This document shows, piece by piece, positions 30,931 to 41,544 of a stretch of DNA of 64,000 nt. Numbering within the stretch: the stretch's first letter is position 1; each line of letters opens with the position of its first letter. The position numbers and the translations under genes were made by a program. The notes under the pieces were generated by a model. That model had not been told where the DNA came from. It saw only the letters and a list, made by a program, of their open reading frames with translations, and did no database searches. Where the stretch lies: assembly GCF_001792775.2 (NCBI RefSeq), contig NZ_MLGE02000003.1:124001-188000 (forward strand). Reading direction: 5' to 3'. Source of the stretch: Staphylococcus pseudintermedius. GTDB lineage: Bacteria > Bacillota > Bacilli > Staphylococcales > Staphylococcaceae.

Positions 30931-31734
30931 TTAGTTAATCATGTCATATGCTGAAAAAATGTTCTCGTTGTGTGTACGGCTCGTTGCTTTTGTTGATTGT
31001 GTTGCTGTTTTAGGTTGTGCTTGTTTTAATGCTTCTTCATTGATCATATCGTATTGTGAAAAAACGTTCTCGTTGTGTGTACGGCTCGTTGCTTTTGTTG
31101 GTTGTGTTGCTGTTTTAGGTTGTGCTTGTTTTAATGCTTCTTCATTAATCATATCGTATTGTGAAAAAACGTTCTCGTTGTGTGTACGGCTCGTTGCTTT
31201 TGTTGGTTGTGTTGCTGTTTTAGGTTGTGCTTGTTTTAACGCTTCTTCATTAATCATATCGTATTGTGAAAAAATGTTCTCGTTGTGTGTACGGCTCGTT
31301 GCTTTTGTTGATTGTGTTGTTGTTTTAGGTTGTGCTTGTTTTAACGCTTCTTCATTGATCATATCGTATTGTGAAAAAACGTTCTCGTTGTGTGTACGGC
31401 TCGTTGCTTTTGTTGGTTGTGTTGCTGTTTTAGGTTGTGCTTGTTTTAACGCTTCTTCATTGATCATATCGTATTGTGAAAAAATGTTTTCATTGTGTGT
31501 ACGGCTCGTTGCTTTTGTTGATTGTGTTGCTGTTTTAGGTTGTGCTTGTTTTAACGCTTCTTCATTGATCATATCGTATTGTGAAAAAACGTTCTCATTG
31601 TGAACATAGTTAACTCCATCAAAATCATTTGATTGTGTTTCCGGTGTTCCTTCTGCTGCATAAGCTTGAGACCCCGCTAAGCCGACTAATCCTAGTGAAA
31701 TAGAAAGTGCTGAAACTTTAAAAATATTTTTCAT
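30931..31734 (-). CDS. Secreted tandem-repeat protein of unknown function
   Basis: I do not recognise this 267-residue protein. Residues 1-27 form a clear signal peptide (KNIFK, hydrophobic core, cut near AYA-AEG). A 17-residue acidic spacer leads into the repeat region, residues 45-267: six full 35-residue units and a final 13-residue half unit. Each unit is a conserved box HNEN[VI]FSQYDMINEEALKQ plus a Thr/Lys/Ala linker AQPKTATQ[SP]TKATSRT. The protein ends right after the last box (FSAYDMIN). There is no LPXTG, membrane anchor or wall-binding domain, so it is probably released. A strong promoter and AGGAGG precede it. Such short repeats suggest multivalent binding, perhaps of a host molecule; this is unproven. 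Confidence 0.85.
   Translation of the reverse strand: MKNIFKVSALSISLGLVGLAGSQAYAAEGTPETQSNDFDGVNYVHNENVFSQYDMINEEALKQAQPKTATQSTKATSRTHNENIFSQYDMINEEALKQAQPKTATQPTKATSRTHNENVFSQYDMINEEALKQAQPKTTTQSTKATSRTHNENIFSQYDMINEEALKQAQPKTATQPTKATSRTHNENVFSQYDMINEEALKQAQPKTATQPTKATSRTHNENVFSQYDMINEEALKQAQPKTATQSTKATSRTHNENIFSAYDMIN
30934..31602 (-). repeat. 105-bp tandem repeat array (6.4 units) inside the secreted protein gene
   Basis: The box HNEN recurs exactly every 105 bases (plus-strand anchors at 30961, 31066, 31171, 31276, 31381, 31486 and 31591). Units differ at only a few bases. Ser in the linker is always followed by Ile in the next box, and Pro by Val, giving two linked unit types in the order A-B-A-B-B-A. 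The array therefore looks recently expanded and should vary in copy number between strains. Confidence 0.95.
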
Positions 31735-31765
31735 TTTCTAATTACCTCCTACTCTTGATATAAAA

Positions 31766-31794
31766 AGTATACCAATAAATGGATAAATTGTAAA
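31766..31794 (-). promoter_or_regulatory. Strong promoter of the repeat-protein gene
   Basis: On the minus strand TTTACA (31794-31789), a 17-base spacer and TATACT (31771-31766). AGGAGG follows at 31750-31745, ten bases before the ATG. The layout predicts good expression. Confidence 0.65.
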
Positions 31795-31881
31795 TCATGA
31801 TGCTTTGAAAAACAAACAATTTCATAAGCATAATAATTATTTATCTGTCTATATATTGCTAGATAATTTTATAGTTCATAC

Positions 31882-31918
31882 AAAAAGGAGATCAAGCAAC
31901 ACTTTTTGCCTAATCTCT
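31882..31918 (-). terminator. Second hairpin downstream of rpsU
   Basis: On the minus strand AGAGATTAGGCAA (31918-31906) pairs imperfectly with TTGCTTGATCTCC (31899-31887), followed by TTTTT. It is a relative of the sodA terminator at 7024-7059. It separates rpsU from the repeat-protein promoter. Confidence 0.65.
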
Positions 31919-31949
31919 GTATTTTACACTTCAAACCTATTTGAAAATA

Positions 31950-31992
31950 GCAAAATAAAACAACACACTCTCTTATTAGTGAGAGTGTGTTG
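31950..31992 (-). terminator. Terminator of rpsU
   Basis: Perfect 12-bp stem CAACACACTCTC (31961-31972 with 31981-31992), followed on the minus strand by TTTTATTTTG. The remaining gap to the repeat-protein gene (31735-32039) holds that gene's promoter and a second hairpin. Confidence 0.85.
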
Positions 31993-32039
31993 CAATATAT
32001 CATTATTTGAATGTTGAGGGAGTTCAACACATTGAATGA

Positions 32040-32216
32040 TTATCTGAACTTACGTTTACGCGCAGCTTCAGATTTCTTTTTGCGTTTTACGCTTGGTTTT
32101 TCATAAAATTCGCGTTTGCGAACTTCTTGAATTGTACCGCTTTTTGAAACTGAGCGTTTAAAACGACGTAAAGCATCTTCTAATGATTCGTTTTTGCGGA
32201 CTACTGTTTTAGACAT
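32040..32216 (-). CDS. rpsU: 30S ribosomal protein S21
   Basis: Small basic protein of the 30S subunit, 58 residues, beginning [19 protein letters not shown]-like and ending in a Lys/Arg-rich tail. The ATG at 32216 has a GGAGGG site upstream; the open frame nine codons further up includes that site and is not translated. It is not part of the dnaG-sigA operon here, unlike in E. coli; it stands alone after mtaB. Confidence 0.96.
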
Positions 32217-32424
32217 CTGTATTTCCCTCCCTCCAAATATCAAAAAAACTTTTATTCATCATTTACACAGTAAGTAACCATGTAATGAATAGTATAAATT
32301 AAATCTTTTTCTCGGTCAATCTTCAAATTTACATTTTTTTACAGAATATGAATCTTTTTTACGTGATAATAAAAAATGTAAATAAAAGCAAACAATTTAC
32401 TCGAGTAGTATGTTAAATTATGGG

Positions 32425-33774
32425 CTAATTTAACACCTTTTCATTTTCTGAAGCATTCGTCGCATGTTCAACGACACGTAGTAATGTCCCTTGATTGATT
32501 GGATAACCGGCTTGTGTCACTTTCACTTTGCAAATTTGTCCAATAAGAGATTCGTCACCTACAAATTCAACTTTCATATAGTTATCTGCATAGCCAACGA
32601 GTAAGCCGTCTTGAGAACCTTTTTCTTCCGGAATTACTTCTAATACATCATTTTCAAATTTTGAAGCATAAGTTTTAGCAAGTTGATTGCTCAATTCAAT
32701 CAATTTATGGACACGTTCATTTTTAATTTCTTCATCAATTTGATCATCCATACGTGCAGCAGGTGTACCAATTCGTGGTGAATATGGAAAGACGTGTAAT
32801 TCAGAAAAATGATGGTTAACGATAAAATCATACGTTTCTTGAAATTCTGCTTCAGTCTCACCTGGGAAACCAACAATAACATCGCTTGTAACGGCTAAAC
32901 CAGGTAACGCAGCGTGTAATTTTTGAATACGTTCAGAAAAATGAGCCATTGAATATTTACGGCGCATACGTTTGAGCACACTGTCTGAGCCCGATTGAAG
33001 TGGAATGTGTAAATGACGTACTACTTTTTGTGACTGTTGCAATACTTCAATCACTTCATCCGTTAATTGGCTCGCTTCGATTGAAGAAATACGAATACGT
33101 TCTAAGCCATCAACTGTTTCTAAATCTCTTAACAATTGTGCTAGGTTGTAGTCTTTCAAGTCTTGACCGTAGCCCCCAGTATGAATACCAGTGAGCACAA
33201 TTTCTTTATACCCTGAGTTAACGAGTTGTGTCGCTTGTTCAATTACCTTTTTTGGGTCTCTTGAACGCATTAAACCACGTGCCCATGGAATAATACAGAA
33301 CGTACAAAAGTTATTACAACCTTCTTGAATTTTAAGAGATGCACGTGTTCGATCTGTAAAATATGGGACATCTAACTCTTCGTATGTACGATTTTTCATA
33401 ATATTGCTTACACCGTTAATCGGTTGACGTTCATCTTGATACGTATCGATGTAATCTAATAATTTATGACGATCTTGAGTACCGACAACAATATCGACAC
33501 CAGGAATTTCCATAATTTCAGCTGATGACGTTTGTGCATAACATCCTGTCACACATATAACCGCATCAGGATTTTGTCGAATCGCACGTCGAATAATTTG
33601 GCGACTCTTTTTATCACCTGTATTTGTTACTGTACATGTATTAATCACGAATACGTCCGCATTTTGTTCAAAATCCACACGGTTATATTCTGCATCTTTA
33701 AATAACTGCCAAATTGCTTCAGTTTCATAATGGTTTACTTTACACCCTAATGTATGAAAGGCAACTGTAGACAT
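32425..33774 (-). CDS. mtaB: tRNA (N6-L-threonylcarbamoyladenosine(37)-C2)-methylthiotransferase MtaB
   Basis: Radical-SAM enzyme that adds a methylthio group to t6A37 of tRNAs decoding ANN codons. The N-terminal domain carries cluster cysteines Cys11, Cys47 and Cys78; the radical-SAM motif CxxxCxxC is at 153-160 (CNNFCTFC), and a C-terminal TRAM-like domain ends the protein (about 375-440). Length 449 is typical of YqeV/MtaB. It follows rsmE by four bases in a run prmA-rsmE-mtaB. MiaB is a related enzyme but has a different context. Confidence 0.93.
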   Translation of the reverse strand: MSTVAFHTLGCKVNHYETEAIWQLFKDAEYNRVDFEQNADVFVINTCTVTNTGDKKSRQIIRRAIRQNPDAVICVTGCYAQTSSAEIMEIPGVDIVVGTQDRHKLLDYIDTYQDERQPINGVSNIMKNRTYEELDVPYFTDRTRASLKIQEGCNNFCTFCIIPWARGLMRSRDPKKVIEQATQLVNSGYKEIVLTGIHTGGYGQDLKDYNLAQLLRDLETVDGLERIRISSIEASQLTDEVIEVLQQSQKVVRHLHIPLQSGSDSVLKRMRRKYSMAHFSERIQKLHAALPGLAVTSDVIVGFPGETEAEFQETYDFIVNHHFSELHVFPYSPRIGTPAARMDDQIDEEIKNERVHKLIELSNQLAKTYASKFENDVLEVIPEEKGSQDGLLVGYADNYMKVEFVGDESLIGQICKVKVTQAGYPINQGTLLRVVEHATNASENEKVLN

Positions 33775-33778
33775 AGAT

Positions 33779-34531
33779 TCACCCCATTAATTCTATTTCG
33801 TAGCTTATGGCACTTAATGCATAAAGTGGCGCTGTTTCAGCACGTAAAATACGAGGTCCTAGCCCTACGCTTTGTGCAACATCTTCAAAAAGTGCGATTT
33901 CATTTTCAGAAAAACCACCTTCTGGGCCGAATAATAATAATACATGGGACCCGTGTTTGAATTGACGTAATTGTTGCTTAAACAGAGCGCGTTCATTTTG
34001 TTTAGCAGCCGCTTCATATGCCATAAGCACACAATCATATTGACCTATCATATCATATATTTCGTGTAAATTCGAGACAAATTTCACTTGAGGCACGGCT
34101 TGACGATAACTTTGTTCTGCCGCTTCTTTCACTATTTTTTGCCAACGTTCAACCTTTTTGGCAGCTTTTTGTTGATTCAGTTTCACGACAGAACGATCCA
34201 TTTGGGTAATGATGAACGATGTCGCTCCAAGTTCAGTCGCTTTTTGTAGTAACCATTCGTATTTATCGCCTTTAATTAAACCGCTACAAATTGTAATATT
34301 CAAAGGGAGCTCCGTTTCTACTTCAATACGTTCCACAGTTTCAATCGTAATACGTTGCGCTTCAATATCAATAATTTTGCAGCGATACGTGACGGCATTT
34401 AAAAAGTTAATAATGAGTGCGTCGCCAACGTTTTGTCTCATCACACTTTTAATATGATGTATATCATTATTGTTAGTGATAAAAAAACGCTGATGCTGCT
34501 CAGCGTTTTCATTTAAAAAGTATCTTTGCAT
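33779..34531 (-). CDS. rsmE: 16S rRNA (uracil(1498)-N3)-methyltransferase RsmE
   Basis: Methylates U1498 of 16S rRNA in the decoding centre. An N-terminal PUA-like RNA-binding part (1-70) precedes the SPOUT knot, whose SAM-binding loop is LLFGPEGGFSENE, followed by LGPRILRAETA. Length 250 is normal. It lies one base after prmA. Confidence 0.94.
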   Translation of the reverse strand: MQRYFLNENAEQHQRFFITNNNDIHHIKSVMRQNVGDALIINFLNAVTYRCKIIDIEAQRITIETVERIEVETELPLNITICSGLIKGDKYEWLLQKATELGATSFIITQMDRSVVKLNQQKAAKKVERWQKIVKEAAEQSYRQAVPQVKFVSNLHEIYDMIGQYDCVLMAYEAAAKQNERALFKQQLRQFKHGSHVLLLFGPEGGFSENEIALFEDVAQSVGLGPRILRAETAPLYALSAISYEIELMG

Positions 34532-34532
34532 G

Positions 34533-35465
34533 TTAATTCACCTTCTGACCGATGATACAAATCCAACCTTCATCGTTTTTAACTTCTTTAATTGTGAACC
34601 CTGTTTCTTCCATTAACGTTTGAACAGACTCACGTTTCTCTTCAATAATACCAGAAGTGATAAAATAGCCTTCAGGGTTTAAATGATCATATGCATCTTG
34701 AACCATTTTTTCAATGATGTGCGCTAAAATGTTAGCAATAACGACATCATATTGGCCCTTTTCTTCTGTCAGTAAATTACCTGTTGCCGTTTCAATCGCG
34801 TCTAAACAATGATTCTTTTCAAAGTTTTCTTTTGCAACTTGGACAGCCATTTCATCTAAGTCTGTCGCTTTAATTGATTGCGCCCCTAATAAATATGAAG
34901 CGACACTTAAAATACCTGAACCCGTGCCGACATCAATGACACGGTGCTCTGGTTTGACAATCTGCTCAAGCGCTTTGAGACACATACTTGTCGTTGGATG
35001 ATCTCCAGTACCAAAGGCCATACCTGGATCCAATTCAATATAAAGCTGCGTATCATCACGCTCGACAGATTCCCAACTAGGTACGATGAAAAAGCGTTCA
35101 GATGCTTGAAATGGATGAAAGTAATTTTTCCATTCGTTTTCCCAATCAGACTCTTGGACGAACTTTTGTTCTATCATCAACACATCTGGGTCTATTAAGG
35201 GTGAAGCTTGAAGTTTTGAAAATATGTTATTTTTCAATGTTTCGTCATATTGTAAATCATTAAAATAAGCTTTAACAATCATATGTTGCTCTGGATAGTC
35301 AGCTGGATTAAGTTCAAAAATTTCTCCAAAACGATCTTCTCGAATTTTAGAAATCTCACTTGAGTCTTCAATCGCAACACCGTTAGAACCTGCTTCTTGT
35401 AAAATTTCAGTGGCGATAGATTCTGCCGCTTGGTTAACAGTTACTGAAAGTTCGATCCAATTCAT
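34533..35465 (-). CDS. prmA: Ribosomal protein L11 methyltransferase PrmA
   Basis: SAM-dependent enzyme that methylates several lysines of ribosomal protein L11. The SAM motif [14 protein letters not shown] is at about 175-188 and the post-motif NILAHII at about 245. Length 310 is standard. The gene sits three bases after dnaJ, the common Firmicute arrangement dnaJ-prmA-rsmE-mtaB. Confidence 0.95.
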   Translation of the reverse strand: MNWIELSVTVNQAAESIATEILQEAGSNGVAIEDSSEISKIREDRFGEIFELNPADYPEQHMIVKAYFNDLQYDETLKNNIFSKLQASPLIDPDVLMIEQKFVQESDWENEWKNYFHPFQASERFFIVPSWESVERDDTQLYIELDPGMAFGTGDHPTTSMCLKALEQIVKPEHRVIDVGTGSGILSVASYLLGAQSIKATDLDEMAVQVAKENFEKNHCLDAIETATGNLLTEEKGQYDVVIANILAHIIEKMVQDAYDHLNPEGYFITSGIIEEKRESVQTLMEETGFTIKEVKNDEGWICIIGQKVN

Positions 35466-35468
35466 GGG

Positions 35469-36602
35469 TTATTCTCCTTTAAAAAAACGACGTGCTTTAT
35501 CTTTAAAATTTGAAGGTTGTTCGTTCACTGTTTCTCCAGACATTTCGGCAAATTCTTTTAACAATTCACGTTGGCGCTCGTTAAGGCCAGTTGGTGTTTG
35601 AACACGGATGTTAACAAATAAATCACCATAGCCATAACCGTGGACATTTTTAATCCCTTTACCTTTAAGTCTAAATTGTTTACCTGTTTGCGTTCCCTCA
35701 GGCACTGTTAGCATAACATGCCCTTTTAATGTTGGAATTTTAACTTCGTCACCTAACGCGGCTTGTGCAAAGCTAATATTGTGATTGTATAGAATGTCAT
35801 CGCCTTCACGTGTGAATTTATCAGATGGCTGCACACGGAAAATCACAAAAAGATCACCAGCTGGTCCGCCATTTTCACCTGGTCCACCTTGTCCTGCTAA
35901 ACGAATTTGTTGATCATTATCGACACCTTCAGGCACCGTCACTTCAAGTTTAACATTTTTTAATTCTGTACCTTTACCGTGACATGTTGGACATGGTTCT
36001 TCAAATTCTTCGCCAGTACCATTACATTCAGGACAAACTTTTTCAGTTCTCACACGTCCTAAAATAGTATTTTGTTCGACAGAAACGTGACCTGCCCCAT
36101 GACAGTATGAACATGTTTTCTTTTTAGTACCTGGTTTAGCACCTTCGCCACCACATGTATGACATGTCACTTCTTTTCGAATTGAAATTTCTTTCTTTGT
36201 ACCGAATACAGCTTCATCAAAAGTGACAGTCATTGTGTATTGAAGATCGTCTCCGCGACGTGGCGCATTCGGATCACGTTGACGTTGTGCACCACCAAAG
36301 AACTGGCTAAAGATATCTTCAAAGCCGCCACCACCGAATCCAGAGAAGTCTTGACCACCAAATCCCTGTCCAAAGCCACCTTGAGGGCCACTATGACCAA
36401 ACTGATCGTATTGCGCACGTTTATTTTCGTCACTTAATACTTCATAGGCCTCAGAGATTTCTTTAAATTTCTCATCTGAACCTTCTTCTTTATTAATATC
36501 TGGATGGTATTTTTTCGATAATTTACGGTAGGCTTTTTTGATTTCATCTTTACTCGCACTTTTCGACACGCCAAGGACTTCGTAATAATCTCGTTTTGCC
36601 AA
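35469..36602 (-). CDS. dnaJ: Chaperone protein DnaJ
   Basis: Hsp40 co-chaperone that delivers clients to DnaK and stimulates its ATPase. The J domain has HPD at 33-35, followed by a Gly/Phe-rich linker (about 75-105). The zinc domain has four CxxCxGxG-type repeats ([30 protein letters not shown]), then the client-binding domains. Length 377 is normal. A hairpin between dnaK and dnaJ probably reduces its expression relative to DnaK. Confidence 0.97.
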   Translation of the reverse strand: MAKRDYYEVLGVSKSASKDEIKKAYRKLSKKYHPDINKEEGSDEKFKEISEAYEVLSDENKRAQYDQFGHSGPQGGFGQGFGGQDFSGFGGGGFEDIFSQFFGGAQRQRDPNAPRRGDDLQYTMTVTFDEAVFGTKKEISIRKEVTCHTCGGEGAKPGTKKKTCSYCHGAGHVSVEQNTILGRVRTEKVCPECNGTGEEFEEPCPTCHGKGTELKNVKLEVTVPEGVDNDQQIRLAGQGGPGENGGPAGDLFVIFRVQPSDKFTREGDDILYNHNISFAQAALGDEVKIPTLKGHVMLTVPEGTQTGKQFRLKGKGIKNVHGYGYGDLFVNIRVQTPTGLNERQRELLKEFAEMSGETVNEQPSNFKDKARRFFKGE

Positions 36603-36635
36603 TGCACTCTCTCCTTTTGATTTGATTTTTTGAAT

Positions 36636-36669
36636 AAAAAGAGGCTGGGACGATTGAATGTCCTAGCCC
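36636..36669 (-). terminator. Attenuating hairpin between dnaK and dnaJ
   Basis: GGCTAGGAC (minus strand, 36668-36660) pairs with GTCCCAGCC (36651-36643), followed by TTTTTATTC. It is placed inside the heat-shock operon 40 bases after dnaK, so dnaJ is probably transcribed by read-through. Same family as 4697-4736 and 54594-54621. Confidence 0.7.
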
Positions 36670-36711
36670 CTTTGAGCGACCTTTTACAGTCAATTTATAT
36701 GATCGAATGAC

Positions 36712-38574
<1,863 letters not shown>

Positions 38575-38607
38575 TTATTTTCACATAAATGGTTTTCTTC
38601 GTCAAAA

Positions 38608-39222
38608 TTATTGATTTACTTTTACCATTGAAGCACGTAACACTCTATCTTTCAACTGATAGCCAGCTTGTAATTCTTCGGTAATTTGTCCAGATTCAAA
38701 ATCCGGATTTTCATCTTGCATGACTGCTTGATGGAAGTTCGGATCAAACTGTTCACCTTCTGTTTTGATTTTTTCTAATCCATTATCTTCTAGTGCTTTT
38801 AATAGGCTCTCGTAAACCATTTCCACACCTTTTTTCAGTGCGTTAAATGATTCATCATCACCTTCAATTTTTAGAGCACGTTCAAAATTATCAAGTGCTG
38901 GCAATACATCAGTAAGTACTTTTTGTGCCTGATATCTCTTTTGTGTTTGCGCTTCGTTTTGAATACGTCTTTTATAATTTTCAAATTCTGCATATAAACG
39001 CAAATATTGTTCTTCTTTCGCATCAACTTCAGCTTTTAAAGAAGCAATTTCCTCATCTTTAAGATCTTGCTTTTCATCATTGCTTGCATCATTTTCGTTC
39101 TCAGAGTCTTGATTTACTGCAACTTGTTCATTTTCCACTTCTAGTTCTGAAGTTTCTGTTGTTTCTTGTGACTCAGTTTCTTTGATTTCTTCGTCCTTAC
39201 GCACGTCTTTTTCCTCTGACAT
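38608..39222 (-). CDS. grpE: Nucleotide exchange factor GrpE
   Basis: Releases ADP from DnaK. The first 60 residues are acidic and disordered (Glu/Thr/Asn-rich), then a long coiled-coil helix (about 65-120) and the C-terminal beta domain with [15 protein letters not shown] and the ending [10 protein letters not shown]. The start at 39222 has GGAGG seven bases upstream; the longer frame contains that site. It lies between hrcA and dnaK. Confidence 0.96.
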   Translation of the reverse strand: MSEEKDVRKDEEIKETESQETTETSELEVENEQVAVNQDSENENDASNDEKQDLKDEEIASLKAEVDAKEEQYLRLYAEFENYKRRIQNEAQTQKRYQAQKVLTDVLPALDNFERALKIEGDDESFNALKKGVEMVYESLLKALEDNGLEKIKTEGEQFDPNFHQAVMQDENPDFESGQITEELQAGYQLKDRVLRASMVKVNQ

Positions 39223-39263
39223 TTTCAAACCTCCATTACGTTTAAACATTTCGTATCACCTCG

Positions 39264-40253
39264 TTATGAAATCCGACTCAACAATTGTATCACATTATGA
39301 TAATGCATAGCAGTAGGACCAATAACAGCAATATGACCTGTTAAATCTTTATCTATTTGATATGATCGGCTTAATATCGCAATGCCGTGTAAATTTTGTT
39401 CAATATCGGTCCCAATACGTACATTAATCAATTGGTCAGACATATGATGAATCACATCAGCAATACGATCGGACTCAATATATTTTAATATAGGTTGTAT
39501 GGACGCCACAGTCGACTCGTTTAATCCTTCAATGAGTTGATGTTTACCACCTAAATAAACACGCGTAGATTGATTGTTACGGTACTGATGCAACATGTGT
39601 AAAATACGAACGATTAAATCTGCCTCTTCTGCATTAAATCCCAGCATGCGATACACTTCTATGGATTGCACATCATTACCATCAAAAAATTGACGCACGT
39701 TCGCAGATAGATAGTTGGATACTTTAATGATCGAATGATCAGCATAAGGTTGATCGCTTGTCACATGCAGATGTTTCACTTGTCCCGTCTCATCAATCAT
39801 CACTACGATTAAATGGTGTGGATTTAACTTCATCAAATGCACATCCAGTATAGAGGCCTTTGAGTGATCAGGTCCTATAACAAGAGTGGTATAATGTGCT
39901 TGATTTGAAAACACTTTTGCAAAGGTGTCTAATGTCGATGATAAATCATAATGATGATTCACTAACATCTGATGAATATCAAGACTACCTTGCATTTCAA
40001 AATTATAGGGTTGTTCTAACAAATGATTGGCATAGAGTCTAAATCCTGCTTCTGAAGGGATTCGACCAGAAGAAAAATGTGTTTTAGTGATGAGTGAATT
40101 TTCTTCTAGTGTCTTCATGTCATTACGAATCGTCGCAGGACTGACATCCACATTGTGCCTTTGTATTAATGTGTTAGATCCAATAGGTTGTCCTAAGTCA
40201 ACATAATCTTCAACAATTGCAGTTAAAATCTTCAATTGCCTTGGCGTAATCAT
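39264..40253 (-). CDS. hrcA: Heat-inducible transcription repressor HrcA
   Basis: Represses class I heat-shock genes by binding CIRCE; needs GroEL to fold into its active form. The winged helix includes the recognition region VSPATIRNDMKTLEE (about 36-50). The C-terminal part ends with GHIAVIGPTAMHYHNVIQLL, a family hallmark. I use the ATG at 40253 with GAGG eight bases upstream; a GTG three codons earlier overlaps that site. It is the first gene of hrcA-grpE-dnaK-dnaJ and self-regulates through the CIRCE element just upstream. Confidence 0.95.
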   Translation of the reverse strand: MITPRQLKILTAIVEDYVDLGQPIGSNTLIQRHNVDVSPATIRNDMKTLEENSLITKTHFSSGRIPSEAGFRLYANHLLEQPYNFEMQGSLDIHQMLVNHHYDLSSTLDTFAKVFSNQAHYTTLVIGPDHSKASILDVHLMKLNPHHLIVVMIDETGQVKHLHVTSDQPYADHSIIKVSNYLSANVRQFFDGNDVQSIEVYRMLGFNAEEADLIVRILHMLHQYRNNQSTRVYLGGKHQLIEGLNESTVASIQPILKYIESDRIADVIHHMSDQLINVRIGTDIEQNLHGIAILSRSYQIDKDLTGHIAVIGPTAMHYHNVIQLLSRIS

Positions 40254-40266
40254 GTTTTTCACCTCA

Positions 40267-40293
40267 TTAGCACTCTTTCTCTGTAAGTGCTAA
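40267..40293 (-). promoter_or_regulatory. CIRCE operator of the hrcA-dnaK operon
   Basis: TTAGCACTC, nine bases, AAGTGCTAA on the plus strand: the HrcA-binding inverted repeat with one mismatch from the consensus (GAGTGCTAA). It lies between the promoter and the hrcA ribosome binding site. Confidence 0.92.
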
Positions 40294-40297
40294 TTAT

Positions 40298-40326
40298 AAT
40301 TTATCAAATTGGTCAAAGTAAGTCAA
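40298..40326 (-). promoter_or_regulatory. Promoter of the hrcA operon
   Basis: On the minus strand TTGACT (40326-40321), a 17-base spacer and TAAATT (40303-40298); a TATAAT that overlaps the CIRCE edge (40299-40294) is an alternative -10 with a poorer -35. Confidence 0.55.
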
Positions 40327-40355
40327 TGTTAAAGCATCATTTCTCAAAAAACTTT

Positions 40356-41477
40356 TTATACTTGAATAAATGCCTCAAACACCGTGTTTCCGACAATTCT
40401 TCCTTTATCCGTTAAAGCGATGTGTGTATCGGTTTGGTCAATGAGATTTTGACCTTCCAAAGAGATGATTTCTTTTGCATAGATAGCTTCAATTGTTTGA
40501 TGATATTTCTTTTGGAACTTTATTTTATCAACACCGGTATTCATTCTTAATCCTAGAAACATTTCTTCTTCAATTTGTTCTTTAACAGTCGGAGTCGTTT
40601 CAGTTAAACGCGGAAATTCATGTTGTTGGATTTTTTTAATGTAGTGATTGACCGGATTAACATTTGTATAACGTACCCCACCAATATAACCACTCGCACC
40701 TGCACCAAAGCCATAATAGCTTTCATTTTTCCAATAGACTTGATTGTGGATAGATTCATGCCCTTTTTTAGCAAAGTTAGAAATTTCGTATTGCTGCAAT
40801 GGGCTATTTTTCATACGATTCATTAAATATTGATACATTTCTGCACCGACATCTTCGTTAGGCATTTTTAGTTTCCCTTTACGATACTGATTATAAAACT
40901 GTGTCTGGGGTTCTAGAATTAAGCCATAACTGGATAAATGGTCGATATCAAGGCGGAGTGCTTCTTCTAAACTCTCTTGAAATTGTTGCATACTCTGACC
41001 AGGCAAATGATACATTAAATCTAAACTAATGGATGAAATACCTTGTCGACGTGCATTGTCTATCGCTTGATAAATATCAGCTTTACGATGACTGCGACCT
41101 AATGTTTGAAGTAAAGTATCGTCAAAAGTTTGTACGCCAAGTGAGAGTCGATTCACACCGTATCGTTTCAATAGCGCCACTTTTTCTTCTGTCAGTTCGT
41201 CCGGATTCGCTTCAAAGGTGTATTCCCCTTTAATATCAAACTGGTCTTGAATTGCTTGTAATAAATATTCTAATTGGGATTCAGATAATGCGGTAGGCGT
41301 GCCACCACCGACAAATAACGTCTCTAATTGAGATGCTTTGGATTGTTTCATCTCCTCGACCAAGCACGCCAAATATAGATCGACAGGCTGATTTTGGATG
41401 AAATATTTATTGAAATCACAATACGTACAGATTTTTACACAAAAAGGAATATGAATATAAGCACTTTTTGCCACCAT
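40356..41477 (-). CDS. hemW: Radical SAM heme chaperone HemW
   Basis: Heme-binding protein related to coproporphyrinogen III oxidase HemN, now viewed as a heme transfer chaperone. The radical-SAM motif CxxxCxxC is at 13-20 (CVKICTYC), followed by DF rather than the extra cysteine of true HemN, so heme-synthesis activity is unlikely. GGGTPT and the C-terminal HemN domain are present. Length 373. It lies 67 bases after lepA and upstream of hrcA, the standard Firmicute order. Confidence 0.92.
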   Translation of the reverse strand: MVAKSAYIHIPFCVKICTYCDFNKYFIQNQPVDLYLACLVEEMKQSKASQLETLFVGGGTPTALSESQLEYLLQAIQDQFDIKGEYTFEANPDELTEEKVALLKRYGVNRLSLGVQTFDDTLLQTLGRSHRKADIYQAIDNARRQGISSISLDLMYHLPGQSMQQFQESLEEALRLDIDHLSSYGLILEPQTQFYNQYRKGKLKMPNEDVGAEMYQYLMNRMKNSPLQQYEISNFAKKGHESIHNQVYWKNESYYGFGAGASGYIGGVRYTNVNPVNHYIKKIQQHEFPRLTETTPTVKEQIEEEMFLGLRMNTGVDKIKFQKKYHQTIEAIYAKEIISLEGQNLIDQTDTHIALTDKGRIVGNTVFEAFIQV

Positions 41478-41497
41478 TAGTATTCACCTCATAAAAT

Positions 41498-41533
41498 ATG
41501 CCCCCTCGACACCTCAAGATGCGCGGGAGCATG
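41498..41533 (-). terminator. Weak hairpin after lepA
   Basis: ATGCTCCC (minus strand) pairs with GGGGGCAT across a 20-base loop, followed by ATTTTAT. It lies in the 67-base gap between lepA and hemW and may only partly stop transcription. Confidence 0.45.
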
Positions 41534-41544
41534 AAATTTTCACT

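Noticed and set aside
30934-31602. Regular 105-bp repeats as a CRISPR array
   Set aside because: Units are contiguous, in frame and nearly identical throughout; there are no short repeats with unique spacers and no cas genes.
28882-31734. Mobile-element insertion carrying the repeat-protein gene
   Set aside because: No transposase, inverted ends or target duplications are visible around 30800-32000, and both flanks are normal terminators.
31805-32017. Plus-strand open frame of 70 codons between the repeat gene and rpsU
   Set aside because: It covers two terminator hairpins, has no ribosome binding site and resembles no protein.
40356-41477. Annotation as oxygen-independent coproporphyrinogen III oxidase (HemN)
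   Set aside because: The extra cysteine after CxxxCxxC is replaced (CDF), as in HemW heme chaperones.
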